This document shows positions 17,550 through 26,894 of a stretch of 64,000 bases of DNA, piece by piece. Numbering within the stretch: the first letter of the stretch is position 1; each line of letters opens with the position of its first letter. The DNA is from Cellulomonas sp. Y8. Lineage in GTDB: Bacteria; Actinomycetota; Actinomycetes; Actinomycetales; Cellulomonadaceae. A program made the translations under genes and the position numbers. The stretch covers positions 2,046,001-2,110,000 of the forward strand of contig NZ_CP041203.1 of the NCBI RefSeq assembly GCF_008033115.1, read 5' to 3'. The notes under the pieces are model-generated. The model did not search any database. It was given only the letters and a program-made list of their open reading frames with translations, and was not told the DNA's origin.

Positions 17550-18473
17550 ATGAGAGCTGTCGTGTACGAGGAGTTCGGCGGGGCCGACGTGCTCCGGGTC
17601 GTCGACCGTCCGGAGCCCCACATCGGGGCGGACGCCGTGGTCGTGAAGGTCGCCGCCGCGTCCCTGAACCCGGTCGACTACAAGATCCGCGAGGGGTACC
17701 TCCGCGGCCTGATGGACGTGCACTTCCCGGCGGTGCCCGCCTGGGACGTCTCCGGCACCGTCGTGAAGGCCGGGCTCGACACCCCCGAGCTGCAGGTCGG
17801 CGACGAGGTGCTGGCCTACGCCCGCAAGGACGTCGTGCAGGACGGCACCCTGGCCGAGTACGTGGCGGTCCCCGTCCGGACCGCGGCGAAGAAGCCGGCC
17901 GGGCTGTCGTTCGAGGAGGCCGCCGCGCTGCCGCTGGCCGGGCTCACGGCGCTGCAGACCATCCGCCGCGCCGGGCTCGCCGAGGGCCAGACCGTCCTGG
18001 TGCACGCGGCGGCCGGCGGGGTCGGCTCGATCGCCGTGCAGCTGGCCGTGCACGCCGGGGCCCGCGTCGTCGGGACGGCCTCCGAGCGCAACCACGACTA
18101 CCTGCGCTCGCTCGGCGCCGAGCCGGTCGCGTACGGCGACGGCCTGGTCGAGGCCGCGCGCGCCGCCGCCCCCGACGGCTTCGACGTCGTGCTCGACTAC
18201 GTGGGCGGCCAGGCGGTCGAGACCGCGCCGGCGCTCCTGCGCCCGGGCGGCACGATCGCGTCGATCACCGACGCCCGCGCCCGCGACGAGCTCGGCGGCC
18301 AGTACGTGTGGGTCCGCCCCGACAGCGGCGACCTCGCGCACCTGGCCGACCTCGCCGCGCGCGGCGTCGTCAAGGTCGAGATCGCGGCGACCTACCCGCT
18401 CGAGAAGACCGCCGAGGCGTACCGCGCCCTGGAGACCGGCCACACCCGCGGCAAGATCGTCGTCACGGTCTGA
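17550..18473 (+). CDS. Zinc-type NADP-dependent oxidoreductase (quinone reductase-like)
   Basis: A 307-residue medium-chain dehydrogenase/reductase. It has the GroES-like N-terminal fold (SLNPVDYKIREG, VPAWDVSGTVV), lacks the structural-zinc Cys cluster, and has the dinucleotide motif AAAGGVGSIAVQLA near residue 150. It fits the QOR-like, zinc-independent subfamily that reduces quinones or enones with NADPH. The start is the ATG of MRAVVYEEFGG, the normal family N-terminus. Confidence 0.92.
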   Translation: MRAVVYEEFGGADVLRVVDRPEPHIGADAVVVKVAAASLNPVDYKIREGYLRGLMDVHFPAVPAWDVSGTVVKAGLDTPELQVGDEVLAYARKDVVQDGTLAEYVAVPVRTAAKKPAGLSFEEAAALPLAGLTALQTIRRAGLAEGQTVLVHAAAGGVGSIAVQLAVHAGARVVGTASERNHDYLRSLGAEPVAYGDGLVEAARAAAPDGFDVVLDYVGGQAVETAPALLRPGGTIASITDARARDELGGQYVWVRPDSGDLAHLADLAARGVVKVEIAATYPLEKTAEAYRALETGHTRGKIVVTV

Positions 18474-18519
18474 CCCGCGCCGCCGAGCGCGGTGGCTCGA
18501 GCCGAGCGCGGTGCCTGGC

Positions 18520-18553
18520 GCCGAGCGCGGTGGCTCGGGCTGCCGCGCTCGGC
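18520..18553. terminator. Hairpin/repeat block between convergent genes
   Basis: GCCGAGCGCGG (18520-18530) pairs with CCGCGCTCGGC (18543-18553). Two further direct copies of GCCGAGCGCGGTG start at 18482 and 18501, and another partial inverted copy lies at 18564-18572, so alternative hairpins can form. It lies between the convergent oxidoreductase and peptide-ABC genes. Confidence 0.65.
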
Positions 18554-18578
18554 GCGGACGACGGCGCTCGGCGGCGCC

Positions 18579-20340
18579 TCACACCGCGCGGGCCGCGAGG
18601 AGGTCGCGGGTGACCGGGTGGGCCGGGGCGCCGAAGACGTCCGGCACCGGCCCCTGCTCCACGACCCGCCCCGCGCTCATCACGAGCACCCGGTCGCACA
18701 CCCGCCGGATCACGCCGAGGTCGTGGGACACCAGCACCATCGCCACGCCCGTGTCCCGGCGCAGCTCGACCAGCAGGTCCAGGATCGCGGCCTGCACCTG
18801 GACGTCCAGCGCGGACACGGGCTCGTCGAGCAGCAGCACCCGGGGCTCCGAGGCGAGCGCCCGGGCGATCGCCACCCGCTGCCGCTGCCCCCCGGACAGG
18901 GTCCGGGGCCGGCGGTCCAGGACCGCCGCGGGCAGGTGCACGCGCGCGAGCAGCGCGGCCGCCGCGGCGTCCCGGTCGGCGCGGACGGGCGGTCGGGGCC
19001 CCGTCGCGAGCGCCGCCCGCAGCACCGCCCGCACGGTCGACCGGGGGTCGACCGTGCCCAGCGGGTCCTGCGGCACCAGGCGGACGCCCGACCGGAGCCC
19101 GCGCCGCTCCCGCTCGGGCAGCGCCGACCACGGCCGGCCGTCCAGCAGGACCTCTCCCGCGTCCGGGGCGTCGGCCGCGAGCAGCAGCCGGGCCAGCGTC
19201 GTCTTGCCCGACCCCGACTCCCCCACCAGGCCCACGGCCTCGCCCGCGCGGACCGCGACGTCGACGCCGTCGACGGCCGTCACCGCCCCGCCGCCGGGCA
19301 GCGGGAACACCCGGCGCAGCCCGTCGTCCCTCGAGCACCGCCGCGCCCGGCTCCGGGACCGCACCGGGCCCCTCGCCCAGCCGTGCCGCCGCGACCAGCT
19401 CGCGGGTGTACCCGTGCCGGGGCGCGCCGAGCACGTCGGCGGTGGCGCCCTCCTCGACGACCCGGCCGTCCCGCAGCACCACGACCCGGTCCGCGACCCG
19501 CGCCACGGCACCGAGGTCGTGCGTCACCAGGACGACCGCGGTGCCCGCGTCGCGAAGGTCTCCGAGCAGGCCCAGCACCCGGGCGGCGACCGTGGCGTCG
19601 AGCGCCGTCGTGGGCTCGTCGGCGACGAGCAGCGGTGGCCGGGCGACCACGGCGGACGCGATGAGCGCGCGCTGCCGCATGCCGCCGGACAGCTCCCCCG
19701 GGCGCTGCCGCGCGCGCACCGCGGGGTCGGGCAGCCCGGCCTCGTCGAGCGCGGCCAGCACCCGCTCGGCGCGGTCGACCCGGGAGACCCGCGCCGTCCC
19801 CGGGTCCCCACCGGATCCTCGCGCGGCACCCGGATCGATCGGGTGGCGGCGCGAGAATCCGCGGGGGAACGAGAAGCCGCCCGCGGACCGCGCGCTACCG
19901 GCGCCCGGCCGGCGCACCGCGAGCGCCTCGCCCACCTCGGCGCCGACGGTGCGCAGCGGGTCCAGCGACCCCAGGGCGTCCTGCAGCACCAGGCCGACGT
20001 CCCGCCCGCGCGCCGCGCGCCAGTCCCGCTCGGTGAACCGCAGCGCGTCCCTGCCGAGCAGCGCGAGCCGGTCCGCCCGGACGTCCGCGCGCGCGCCCTC
20101 GCCCGCCAGCCCGACGAGCGTGCGCGCCAGCACCGACTTGCCCGCGCCGGACCCGCCGACGACCGCGACGCACTCGCCCGCCGCCACCCGAAGGTCGACG
20201 CCGTGCAGCACCTCGGCGCCGCCCGGGAACGCGACGCGCAGCCCGGCGACGTCGAGCACCGGCACCCCGTCGCCCGCGACGCCGCCGCCCTCGCCGAGCG
20301 CCGCCCCCGGGCCGCCGACCTCCCCGACCCGCCCCGTCAC
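18579..20340 (-). pseudogene. Fused dual ATP-binding protein of peptide ABC importer, frameshifted
   Basis: Two complete ABC ATPase cassettes in one gene, like a DppD-DppF fusion. The first (from the GTG at 20340) has Walker A GGSGAGKS, signature LSGGMRQRALIA and Walker B LLVADEPTTALD. The second has GESGSGKTT, LSGGQRQRVAIARAL and VLLLDEPVSALD. The reading frame breaks at the CCC run 19328-19330: removing one base joins ...AAVLE to DDGLRRVFPLP without loss. As given, the first frame would run on as nonsense. Either a consensus error or a recent mutation. GTGA overlap with the permease gene upstream. Its product would energise import of peptides or nickel-like ligands. Confidence 0.88.
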
Positions 20341-21254
20341 GACGCCACCGCCCCGACCCGCCGGCCCAGCACCGTCAGGGCCGCCGCGGTCGCCGTGATC
20401 GCGAGGCCGGGGAACACCGTGAGCCACCACGCCGTGTCGATGTACACCCGGCCCGCGTTGAGCATCGCGCCCCACTCCGGCGACGGCGGCAGCGTCCCCA
20501 GCCCGAGGAAGCTCAGCGCGCACACCCACACCACGGCCTGCCCGATCCCGAGGGTCGCGACCGACACCAGCGGCCAGAGCGTGTTCGGCACGACGTGCCG
20601 GCGCAGCACGGTGAGGGGCGGGTGCCCCTCGAGCCGCGCCGCCTCCACGTACCCGCTGGTCGCCACCGACCGCACCCGGGCGCGCAGCATCCGGGCGTAC
20701 CCCGGCGCGGTCGCCGCGCCGACGGCCAGCACCGACGCCTCCACGCCCGCCCCGAGGACCGCCACGAGCAGCAGGGCGAGCACCAGCGTCGGCAGCGCGA
20801 ACAGCACCTCGAGCACCCGCCCGATCCCGGCGTCGAGCCAGCGCGGCCCGAGCCCCGCGGCGAAGCCCAGCACCAGCCCGGCGCCGACGCCGATCGCGGT
20901 CGCGGCCGCGCCGATGCCGAGCGACGCCGCCGCGCCGTGCACGACGCGCGTGTAGACGTCGCGGCCGGACTCGTCGGTGCCGAACCAGTGGCCGGGCTCC
21001 GGCGCGGTGAACGCCGCACGCGCGTCGATGGCGTTCGGGTCGCCCGGGGCCAGCACGTCGGGCCAGAGCACCGCGACGGCCATCCACAGCACCGCGAGCG
21101 CCGCGAGCACGCCCGGGACGCCGAGCCCGCGCACGACCCCGACGGCACCGGCCGTCAGCCGCGCCCCCGCGCCGCCCGGGCCGCCCGCACCCCCGCCCGC
21201 GCCGCGCCCGCCGTCGCCCGCCGCGCCCCGGCGCTCCGCCGCCACGGCCGTCAC
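20337..21254 (-). CDS. Peptide ABC transporter permease, DppC/OppC type
   Basis: A 305-residue permease. The first ~40 residues are Gly/Ala-rich and cytoplasmic; then come a membrane helix, the family segment HWFGTDESGRDVYTRVVHGA, further helices and the EAA-like loop YVEAARLEGHPPLTVLRRHV that contacts the ATPase. It pairs with the DppB-type gene just upstream, overlapping it by GTGA (21251-21254). Substrate class di/oligopeptide by family only. Confidence 0.92.
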   Translation of the reverse strand: MTAVAAERRGAAGDGGRGAGGGAGGPGGAGARLTAGAVGVVRGLGVPGVLAALAVLWMAVAVLWPDVLAPGDPNAIDARAAFTAPEPGHWFGTDESGRDVYTRVVHGAAASLGIGAAATAIGVGAGLVLGFAAGLGPRWLDAGIGRVLEVLFALPTLVLALLLVAVLGAGVEASVLAVGAATAPGYARMLRARVRSVATSGYVEAARLEGHPPLTVLRRHVVPNTLWPLVSVATLGIGQAVVWVCALSFLGLGTLPPSPEWGAMLNAGRVYIDTAWWLTVFPGLAITATAAALTVLGRRVGAVAS

Positions 21255-22300
21255 CCGAGCACCGCCGGCTCCCCGGCGCGCGCGGCCGGTGCCGCCCCGC
21301 CGGGCGTCCCGGGCACCTCGGCGGCGCCCCGCAGCCGCGGGTCGAGCAGCCGCTCGACGACGTCGACCAGCAGCATCACCACGACGTACGCCAGCGCGAC
21401 GACGACCACGGCCCCGACCACCACGGGCACGTCCCGCTGCATCGTCGCGTCGAGCAGCAGCCGGCCGAGCCCCGGGCGGCCGAACAGCGTCTCGACGACG
21501 ACGGCCCCGCTGAGCAGCGACCCGAACGCCCACCCCGACAGCGAGACCGCGGGCAGCACCCCGTGCCGCAGCGTGTGCCGCCAGAGCACCCGCACCGGCG
21601 ACGCCCCGCGGGCCCGCGCGCTCGTGGCGAACGGCGCCACCGCCGCCTCCTCCAGGGAGTCGCGCATGACCTGCCCCAGGAACCCCGCGACCGGCACCGC
21701 GAGCGTCACCGTCGGCAGCACCAACCCCGCCGGGTCGGTGCCGCTGCTGGTCGCCGGGAACCAGCCGAGCGTCGACGAGAACACCACGATCAGCACGGCC
21801 CCGAGCCAGAAGTGCGGCAGCACCGCCGCCACGACCTCGGCCCCGCGCAGCACCGCCGCGCACGCCCGGCCGACGGGCCCGGTGGCCCGCACCGCGAGCG
21901 TCGCCACCGCGAGCGCCAGCACCCACGCGAGGGCGAGCGCCAGCACCGCGAGCAGCATCGTCCCGGGCAGCTGCTCGGCGAGCAGGTCGGAGACCGGCAC
22001 CCGGCGCGCGTACGAGTCGCCCAGGTCGAACGTCGCCACCCGCCAGAGCTGCACCAGGTACTGCACGACGAGCGGCTGGTCGAGCCCGTACTGCGCCCGC
22101 GCGGCGGCGACCGCCTCCGGCCCCGCCTGGGAGCCGGGTCCGCCGAGGATCGCCTCGGTCGGGTCGCCGCCGGCCGCGCGGAGCGCGAAGAACACGACGG
22201 TCGCGACCACCCAGGCCACGAGGGCCGCGGCGCCGATGCGCGCCAGCAGCCACCGCAGCCAGGGGCGGCGGACCGCCCGGCGAACGGCGACGGCGGGCAC
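21251..22300 (-). CDS. Peptide ABC transporter permease, DppB/OppB type
   Basis: A 349-residue permease with family landmarks: GGDPTEAILGG after helix 1, YGLDQPLVVQYLVQL, FDLGDSYARRVPVSDLL and the cytoplasmic coupling loop FATSARARGASPVRVLWRH. The GTG start is 5 nt after the stop of the solute-binding protein gene. It forms the importer channel with the DppC-type partner. Confidence 0.92.
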   Translation of the reverse strand: MPAVAVRRAVRRPWLRWLLARIGAAALVAWVVATVVFFALRAAGGDPTEAILGGPGSQAGPEAVAAARAQYGLDQPLVVQYLVQLWRVATFDLGDSYARRVPVSDLLAEQLPGTMLLAVLALALAWVLALAVATLAVRATGPVGRACAAVLRGAEVVAAVLPHFWLGAVLIVVFSSTLGWFPATSSGTDPAGLVLPTVTLAVPVAGFLGQVMRDSLEEAAVAPFATSARARGASPVRVLWRHTLRHGVLPAVSLSGWAFGSLLSGAVVVETLFGRPGLGRLLLDATMQRDVPVVVGAVVVVALAYVVVMLLVDVVERLLDPRLRGAAEVPGTPGGAAPAARAGEPAVLG

Positions 22301-22305
22301 GGCGG

Positions 22306-23958
22306 TCAGGACCCCAGGCGGGCGTCGAGGAACGTCGGCGTGGACACCGTGTCCAGCGTCCGCATCCCGGAGACGCCGCGGGTGAGGAAGTGGTTCTGCT
22401 GGTCGTAGAGCGGGAGGATGGAGTAGCCCTCCAGCACGACCTGCTGCGCCCGCTCGTAGAGGTCGGCGCGCTCGGCGTCGTCCGCCGTCGCGGAGGCCCG
22501 GTCCAGCAGGTCGTCCAGCTCCGGGTCCTTCACCTGCGCGTGGTTGGCGAAGTAGCCGCTCGGCGCCGGGACCGTGCCGTCCGAGTGGTAGAGGATCCGC
22601 AGCACGTCCGGACCGACCTTCGTGTAGGGCGCGGACACGGCCTCGTACTCGTTCGCACCGAGCGCGGCGTACCAGGCGGACAGGTCGGACGGGGTCAGGA
22701 CGACCTCGAAGCCCACCGCCTTCGCGTTCGCCTGGATCTGCTCGAACAGCGACTGCTCCGCGGCCACCGACTGGTTGGTGCTCACCGGGAACCGCACGGT
22801 CAGACGCTGCCCGTCCTTGGTCCGGTAGCCCTCGTCGTCCGTGCCGGTCCAGCCGGCCTCGTCGAGCAGCTGCTCCGCGCGGTCGATGTCCGTGGTGAAC
22901 AGGTCCTCGTCGCTGTACGCGGTCGGCTCCACGCTCGACAGCGGGGAGTACGACCGGGTCGCGGTGCCGGCGAACAGGGTCTCGATGCCCGGGTCCGGGT
23001 CGGCCGCGCGCACGAACGCCTCGCGCACCCGGACGTCGTCGAACGGCGGCTGCGCGCTGTTCAGCTCGATCCGGTTGGACGAGCCGGGCCGCGGGGCGTC
23101 GACGTGCGTGATGTCGCCGCCCGCCTCGGCCTGCGCGATCGCGTCGGGCTGCGGGTTGTCGACGACCTGCACCTCGCCGGAGCGCAGCGCGGCGTACCGG
23201 GTGGCCGCGTCCGGGATGAACCGCCAGACGATCTCGTCGAGGTAGGCGGGGCCGTCGTGCTCCGCCTGCGGGTCGAGCGGCACGTACTCGTCGTTGCGCA
23301 CCAGGGTCACCTGCTGCTGCGGCACCCACTCGTCCACGACGAACGGGCCGGTGCCGACGGGGGCCGCGCAGTTCTCGTCCGTCCCGCGCTCGATGCCGGC
23401 GGGCGACTCCATAGCGGTCCACTGCTGGCTCAGCGACTCCAGCAGCGCGGAGTCCGGCTCGGTGAGGTGGAACCGGGCGTGCGTCGCGTCCACGACCTCG
23501 ACGGACTCGACCTTCTGCACCGCGAGGTAGCCGGTGGAGGAGCCGGTGTCCGGGTCCTGCAGGTGCTCGATGTTGGCCTTGACCGCCGCCGCGTCGAACG
23601 GGGTGCCGTCCGTGAACGTCACGTCGTCGACGAGGGTGAAGTCCCAGGTCAGCAGGTCGTCGCTGACGGTCCACCCGCTCGCGAGCCACGGGAGGACGGT
23701 GCCGTCCGCGTCCCGGCCGACCAGCGGCTCCAGGTACTGCGTGCTGATCAGGGCCTGCGGGTAGTTGCCGCCGACGTGCGGGTCGAGGCAGGTGGGCTCG
23801 GCGTCACCGGTCGCGTAGACCAGCGTGCCGCCGTCGCGCGGGGTGGCGGCGTCGTCGGCGTCCCCGCCGGAGCCGGTGCAGGCCGCCAGGGCGAGGGCGG
23901 CGACGGCGGCCAGTGCGGCGCCCGTGCGGGCGCGGGTCGGACGGAGGGCGTGGGGCAC
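22306..23958 (-). CDS. Peptide ABC transporter solute-binding lipoprotein
   Basis: A 550-residue SBP_bac_5 family protein with a signal peptide and lipobox LAAC, then GGTLVYATGDAEPTCLDPHVGG, typical of DppA/OppA-like proteins. It captures the ligand outside the membrane and hands it to the permeases encoded downstream. GTG start with AGGTGG just upstream. It is the first gene of the operon and divergent from a TetR gene; the TetR-type dyad at 24009-24029 lies in its promoter. Confidence 0.93.
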   Translation of the reverse strand: MPHALRPTRARTGAALAAVAALALAACTGSGGDADDAATPRDGGTLVYATGDAEPTCLDPHVGGNYPQALISTQYLEPLVGRDADGTVLPWLASGWTVSDDLLTWDFTLVDDVTFTDGTPFDAAAVKANIEHLQDPDTGSSTGYLAVQKVESVEVVDATHARFHLTEPDSALLESLSQQWTAMESPAGIERGTDENCAAPVGTGPFVVDEWVPQQQVTLVRNDEYVPLDPQAEHDGPAYLDEIVWRFIPDAATRYAALRSGEVQVVDNPQPDAIAQAEAGGDITHVDAPRPGSSNRIELNSAQPPFDDVRVREAFVRAADPDPGIETLFAGTATRSYSPLSSVEPTAYSDEDLFTTDIDRAEQLLDEAGWTGTDDEGYRTKDGQRLTVRFPVSTNQSVAAEQSLFEQIQANAKAVGFEVVLTPSDLSAWYAALGANEYEAVSAPYTKVGPDVLRILYHSDGTVPAPSGYFANHAQVKDPELDDLLDRASATADDAERADLYERAQQVVLEGYSILPLYDQQNHFLTRGVSGMRTLDTVSTPTFLDARLGS

Positions 23959-24008
23959 GGGTCCACCTCGGGCGTCGGGGGTCCGGCCGCGGCTCACCCG
24001 CCGACCGG

Positions 24009-24029
24009 TTGTTGCACTGCGTCCAACAA
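24009..24029. promoter_or_regulatory. TetR-type operator between peptide importer and tetR
   Basis: A 21-bp near-perfect dyad, TTGTTGCAC-TGC-GTCCAACAA (one mismatch pair per arm), midway between the divergent importer operon and TetR gene. Size and symmetry fit a TetR dimer site; it could control both directions. Confidence 0.75.
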
Positions 24030-24101
24030 TAGGCGCAGGTGGCGCACGCATCCCCCCCACCGGCTGTGATCCCGGTCCCACGGCCCGCCTAGCATGGGCG
24101 C

Positions 24102-24692
24102 GTGCCGACCCCCGCCCCGCGCCGCTCGGGGCGCCCGCACGCCTCGTCGCGGGCGATGCTCGAGGAGGCCGCCGGCGAGCTGTTCCTCGAGCGCGGGTAC
24201 GCCACCACCTCGGTCGCCGACATCACGCAGCGCGCGGGCGTCTCGCGGAGCACGTTCTTCAACTACTTCACCGCGAAGTCGGACCTGCTGTGGGCGGCCT
24301 TCGACGAGCGGGTCGAGGCGCTGCGGGCCGCCCTCACCGCCGGGCCGGCGGACGCGACGCCGGGCGCCGTGGTCGAGGCGGCCCTGCGCGACCTCGCCGC
24401 CCGGCTGCCCGCGGACCACGTCGCCCTGGCGTTCACCCAGGCCGACACGATGGGGCTCGGCGACGACCTCCGGCTGGCGGCCGCCCGCCGCACCGCCGAC
24501 CTCGGCGCCACCATCGCGGCGTACGCGGCGGGCCGCGGCGTCGACCCGCTGCACGCGCGGGTGGCGGGCGCGGCCTGGGCCGGGGCGCTCGTCGCGGCGG
24601 TCGAGGCCTGGGCGCTCGCGGGGGCCGGGCGGACGCGGCTGCCGGACCTGCTCGACCACGCGCTGGCGCCGGTGCGGGGGGCGCTGGACTGA
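24102..24692 (+). CDS. TetR family transcriptional regulator
   Basis: A 196-residue TetR regulator. The N-terminal HTH is clear: AMLEEAAGELFLERGYATTS, ADITQRAGVSRSTFFNYFTAKSDLL. The C-terminal ligand domain is not assignable. The GTG follows TAGCAT by 6 nt (24090-24095), so it is probably leaderless. It likely represses itself and the divergent peptide importer through the dyad at 24009-24029. Confidence 0.92.
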   Translation: MPTPAPRRSGRPHASSRAMLEEAAGELFLERGYATTSVADITQRAGVSRSTFFNYFTAKSDLLWAAFDERVEALRAALTAGPADATPGAVVEAALRDLAARLPADHVALAFTQADTMGLGDDLRLAAARRTADLGATIAAYAAGRGVDPLHARVAGAAWAGALVAAVEAWALAGAGRTRLPDLLDHALAPVRGALD

Positions 24693-24800
24693 CCTGCCCG
24701 GGGGACGGTCCAGGGCGTTCGAAACATCTCCGGCGCACTCCGAGCGGCGCCTGTGGATGACGCCGGCGGCCGGGGCTGCACGGCGCCTAGCGTCTCGCGC

Positions 24801-24869
24801 ATGACCAGCCACCCCGCTCCCGGGCACTCCCACCGACGCCCCGAGGAGGGGGTGGCGGGATCGCGATGA
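24801..24869 (+). CDS. 22-codon leader ORF coupled to toxin-like gene
   Basis: An ATG 7 nt after TAGCGT (24788-24793) opens a 22-codon frame whose TGA overlaps the ATG of the next gene (ATGA, 24866-24869). The peptide is His/Pro-rich at first and then acidic. The layout suggests that ribosomes enter on a leaderless message and reach the next gene by coupling. It may have no function as a peptide. Confidence 0.5.
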   Translation: MTSHPAPGHSHRRPEEGVAGSR

Positions 24870-25123
24870 GCAAGATAACTTGGCTGCACGGCGATGAGCC
24901 GCTGATCCTCGGCAGCGCGCACCGCCACCGGGTACCCGAGGAGGACGTCCGTCACGCCATCGACCACTCGGTCGCCGGCTTCGACGTGGGCGAGGGCATG
25001 ACCATGGTGATCGGTGCCGACCGCACCGGCGCGCTGATCGAGGTCGGTGTCGTCGCGATGTCCGGCGGCTGGTGCGTGGTCCACGCCATGCGCCCCGCGC
25101 GCCCGAAGCTCCTGAGGAGATGA
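24866..25123 (+). CDS. Small toxin-like protein (BrnT/DUF4258-like)
   Basis: An 85-residue protein with the pattern HRHRVPEEDVRHAIDH, then GMTMVIGADRTGALIEVGVV and a C-terminal VVHAMRPARPKLL. Small actinobacterial proteins with an 'ADDIRHAV ... LVIGPxxDGxLLEVVV ... VIHAMxxRxKF' layout, often paired with a helical partner, look like RelE/BrnT-fold toxins. That link is by pattern memory, not by search. It overlaps the following gene by ATGA (25120-25123), typical of toxin-antitoxin operons. Confidence 0.6.
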   Translation: MSKITWLHGDEPLILGSAHRHRVPEEDVRHAIDHSVAGFDVGEGMTMVIGADRTGALIEVGVVAMSGGWCVVHAMRPARPKLLRR

Positions 25124-25401
25124 CCACCGTGCCCCGATCGCTCGACGAGATCATCGCGAGCGCGGACGCGCTCGCCGACCGGTTCGAGGCCTACGAGCCG
25201 GCCGAGGCGGACCGCGACTCCGTCGACCCGACGACGGCCCTCTGGCTGGCGGCGTCCCGGCGTGCCGCCGCCGAGCGGGACCTGGCGGAGGCCGTGGTGG
25301 AGGCCCGGCGGGCAGGCGTCCCGTGGAAGGTGGTGGGTGAGCTCGTCGGCACGTCCGGCGAGGCCGCTCGGCAGCGGTACGGCCGGCACGCCGCGCGTTG
25401 A
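25120..25401 (+). CDS. Helical partner protein (antitoxin-like, sigma-70 region 4-like C-terminus)
   Basis: A 93-residue, mostly helical, acidic protein: RSLDEIIASADALADRFEAYEP, then AASRRAAAERDLAEAVVEARRAG and a C-terminal HTH-like WKVVGELVGTSGEAARQRYG that could bind DNA. ATG chosen because it overlaps the stop of the small toxin-like gene and follows GAGGAG. The acidic N-terminus could wrap the basic partner while the HTH controls the operon. Function inferred from arrangement only. Confidence 0.6.
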   Translation: MTTVPRSLDEIIASADALADRFEAYEPAEADRDSVDPTTALWLAASRRAAAERDLAEAVVEARRAGVPWKVVGELVGTSGEAARQRYGRHAAR

Positions 25402-25488
25402 CGTCGTCGCCCGCCGTTCACCTGCTCGCCGCGCGCCACCGCCTGCGCGTGTGGCCGCGTCTCACCCGGTGTTCCTAGGATCGACCCC

Positions 25489-26868
25489 ATGAGCGACACC
25501 GGACTGCGGCAGGCCCAGGACAAGATGGCGGCGGCCGGGGTGGCCCCGACCGCGATCGACGTCTTCACCCACTACTACCGGGAGCTCGAGGCGGGGGCCA
25601 CCGGCCTCATCCCCGAGGGCACCATCGACCCCCTGCTCGACCCCCCGCAGCTGGCGGACGTCGACATCGACCCCGAGGCGGCGCGCGAGGCGTTCGCCAA
25701 GACCGCGATCATCAAGCTCAACGGCGGCCTCGGCACCTCGATGGGCATGGACAAGGCCAAGTCCCTGCTCCCGGTGCGCGACGGGAAGTCGTTCCTCGAC
25801 CTCATCGTCGAGCAGGTGCAGCACGCCCGCTCCGAGACCGGCGCCCGCCTGCCGCTCATCCTCATGAACTCGTTCCGCACCCAGGCCGACTCGCTCGCCG
25901 CGCTGGCGGAGCACGAGGGCCTGGCCGTCGACGGCCTGCCGCTGGACTTCCTGCAGAACCAGGAGCCGAAGCTCCGCACGGACGACCTGACCCCGGTGAC
26001 CTGGGAGGCCGACCCGACGCTGGAGTGGTGCCCCCCGGGCCACGGCGACCTGTACACGGCGCTGCTCGCGTCCGGCGTGCTGCAGCAGCTGCTGGACGCG
26101 GGCTTCCGGTACGCGTCGGTGTCGAACTCCGACAACCTCGGCGCCGCGCCGAACCCGACCATCGCCGGCTGGTTCGCCGCCTCGGGCGCGCCGTACGCCG
26201 CCGAGCTGTGCCGCCGCACCGCCGCCGACCGCAAGGGCGGCCACCTGGCGGTCCGGAAGTCCGACGGCCGGCTGATCCTGCGCGACACCGCGCAGACGCC
26301 CGCGGACGAGATGGACTACTTCACCGACGAGCACCGGCACCCGTACTTCCACACGAACAACCTGTGGTTCGACCTGGAGCAGATCGCCGCGGCGCTGGAG
26401 GCCCGGGGCGCGGTGCTCGGCCTGCCGCTGATCCGCAACGTCAAGACCGTCGACCCGACCGACTCCTCCTCGCCCGAGGTGTTCCAGATCGAGACGGCCA
26501 TGGGCGCGGCGATCGAGGTGTTCGAGGGCGCGACCGCGATCGCCGTGGGCCGCGAGCGGTTCCTGCCGGTCAAGACGACCAACGATTTGCTGCTCCTCCG
26601 GTCCGACGCGTACGACCTCGGCGAGGACTCGACGCTGCGGCTCGCGGTCGAGAAGGCCCCGCTGGTCGACCTGGACACGAAGGTCTACAAGACCGTGGGG
26701 AAGTTCGAGCAGCGGTTCCCCGCCGCCCCGTCGCTGCGCGGCGCGTCCTCGTTCACGGTGAAGGGCGACTGGACCTTCGAGCCGGGCGTCGTCGCGACGG
26801 GCGAGGCCGTCGTCGAGGCGGACGGCGCCCCCGGCACCATCCCGGCCGGCACCACGATCGGCGGCTGA
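25489..26868 (+). CDS. UTP--glucose-1-phosphate uridylyltransferase, eukaryote-type
   Basis: A 459-residue UGPase of the UDPGP family (eukaryote-like, not GalU). It shows the nucleotide-binding motif KLNGGLGTSMGMDKAKSLLPV (near 77-97), FLQNQEPKLR, the sugar-binding CPPGHGDLYTAL, and SNSDNLGA. It makes UDP-glucose from UTP and glucose-1-phosphate for wall glycans and storage sugars. The ATG lies 7 nt after TAGGAT (25476-25481), again a leaderless layout. Confidence 0.94.
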   Translation: MSDTGLRQAQDKMAAAGVAPTAIDVFTHYYRELEAGATGLIPEGTIDPLLDPPQLADVDIDPEAAREAFAKTAIIKLNGGLGTSMGMDKAKSLLPVRDGKSFLDLIVEQVQHARSETGARLPLILMNSFRTQADSLAALAEHEGLAVDGLPLDFLQNQEPKLRTDDLTPVTWEADPTLEWCPPGHGDLYTALLASGVLQQLLDAGFRYASVSNSDNLGAAPNPTIAGWFAASGAPYAAELCRRTAADRKGGHLAVRKSDGRLILRDTAQTPADEMDYFTDEHRHPYFHTNNLWFDLEQIAAALEARGAVLGLPLIRNVKTVDPTDSSSPEVFQIETAMGAAIEVFEGATAIAVGRERFLPVKTTNDLLLLRSDAYDLGEDSTLRLAVEKAPLVDLDTKVYKTVGKFEQRFPAAPSLRGASSFTVKGDWTFEPGVVATGEAVVEADGAPGTIPAGTTIGG

Positions 26869-26894
26869 CCCGCACCGCACCGAGGGGGCCGCCC

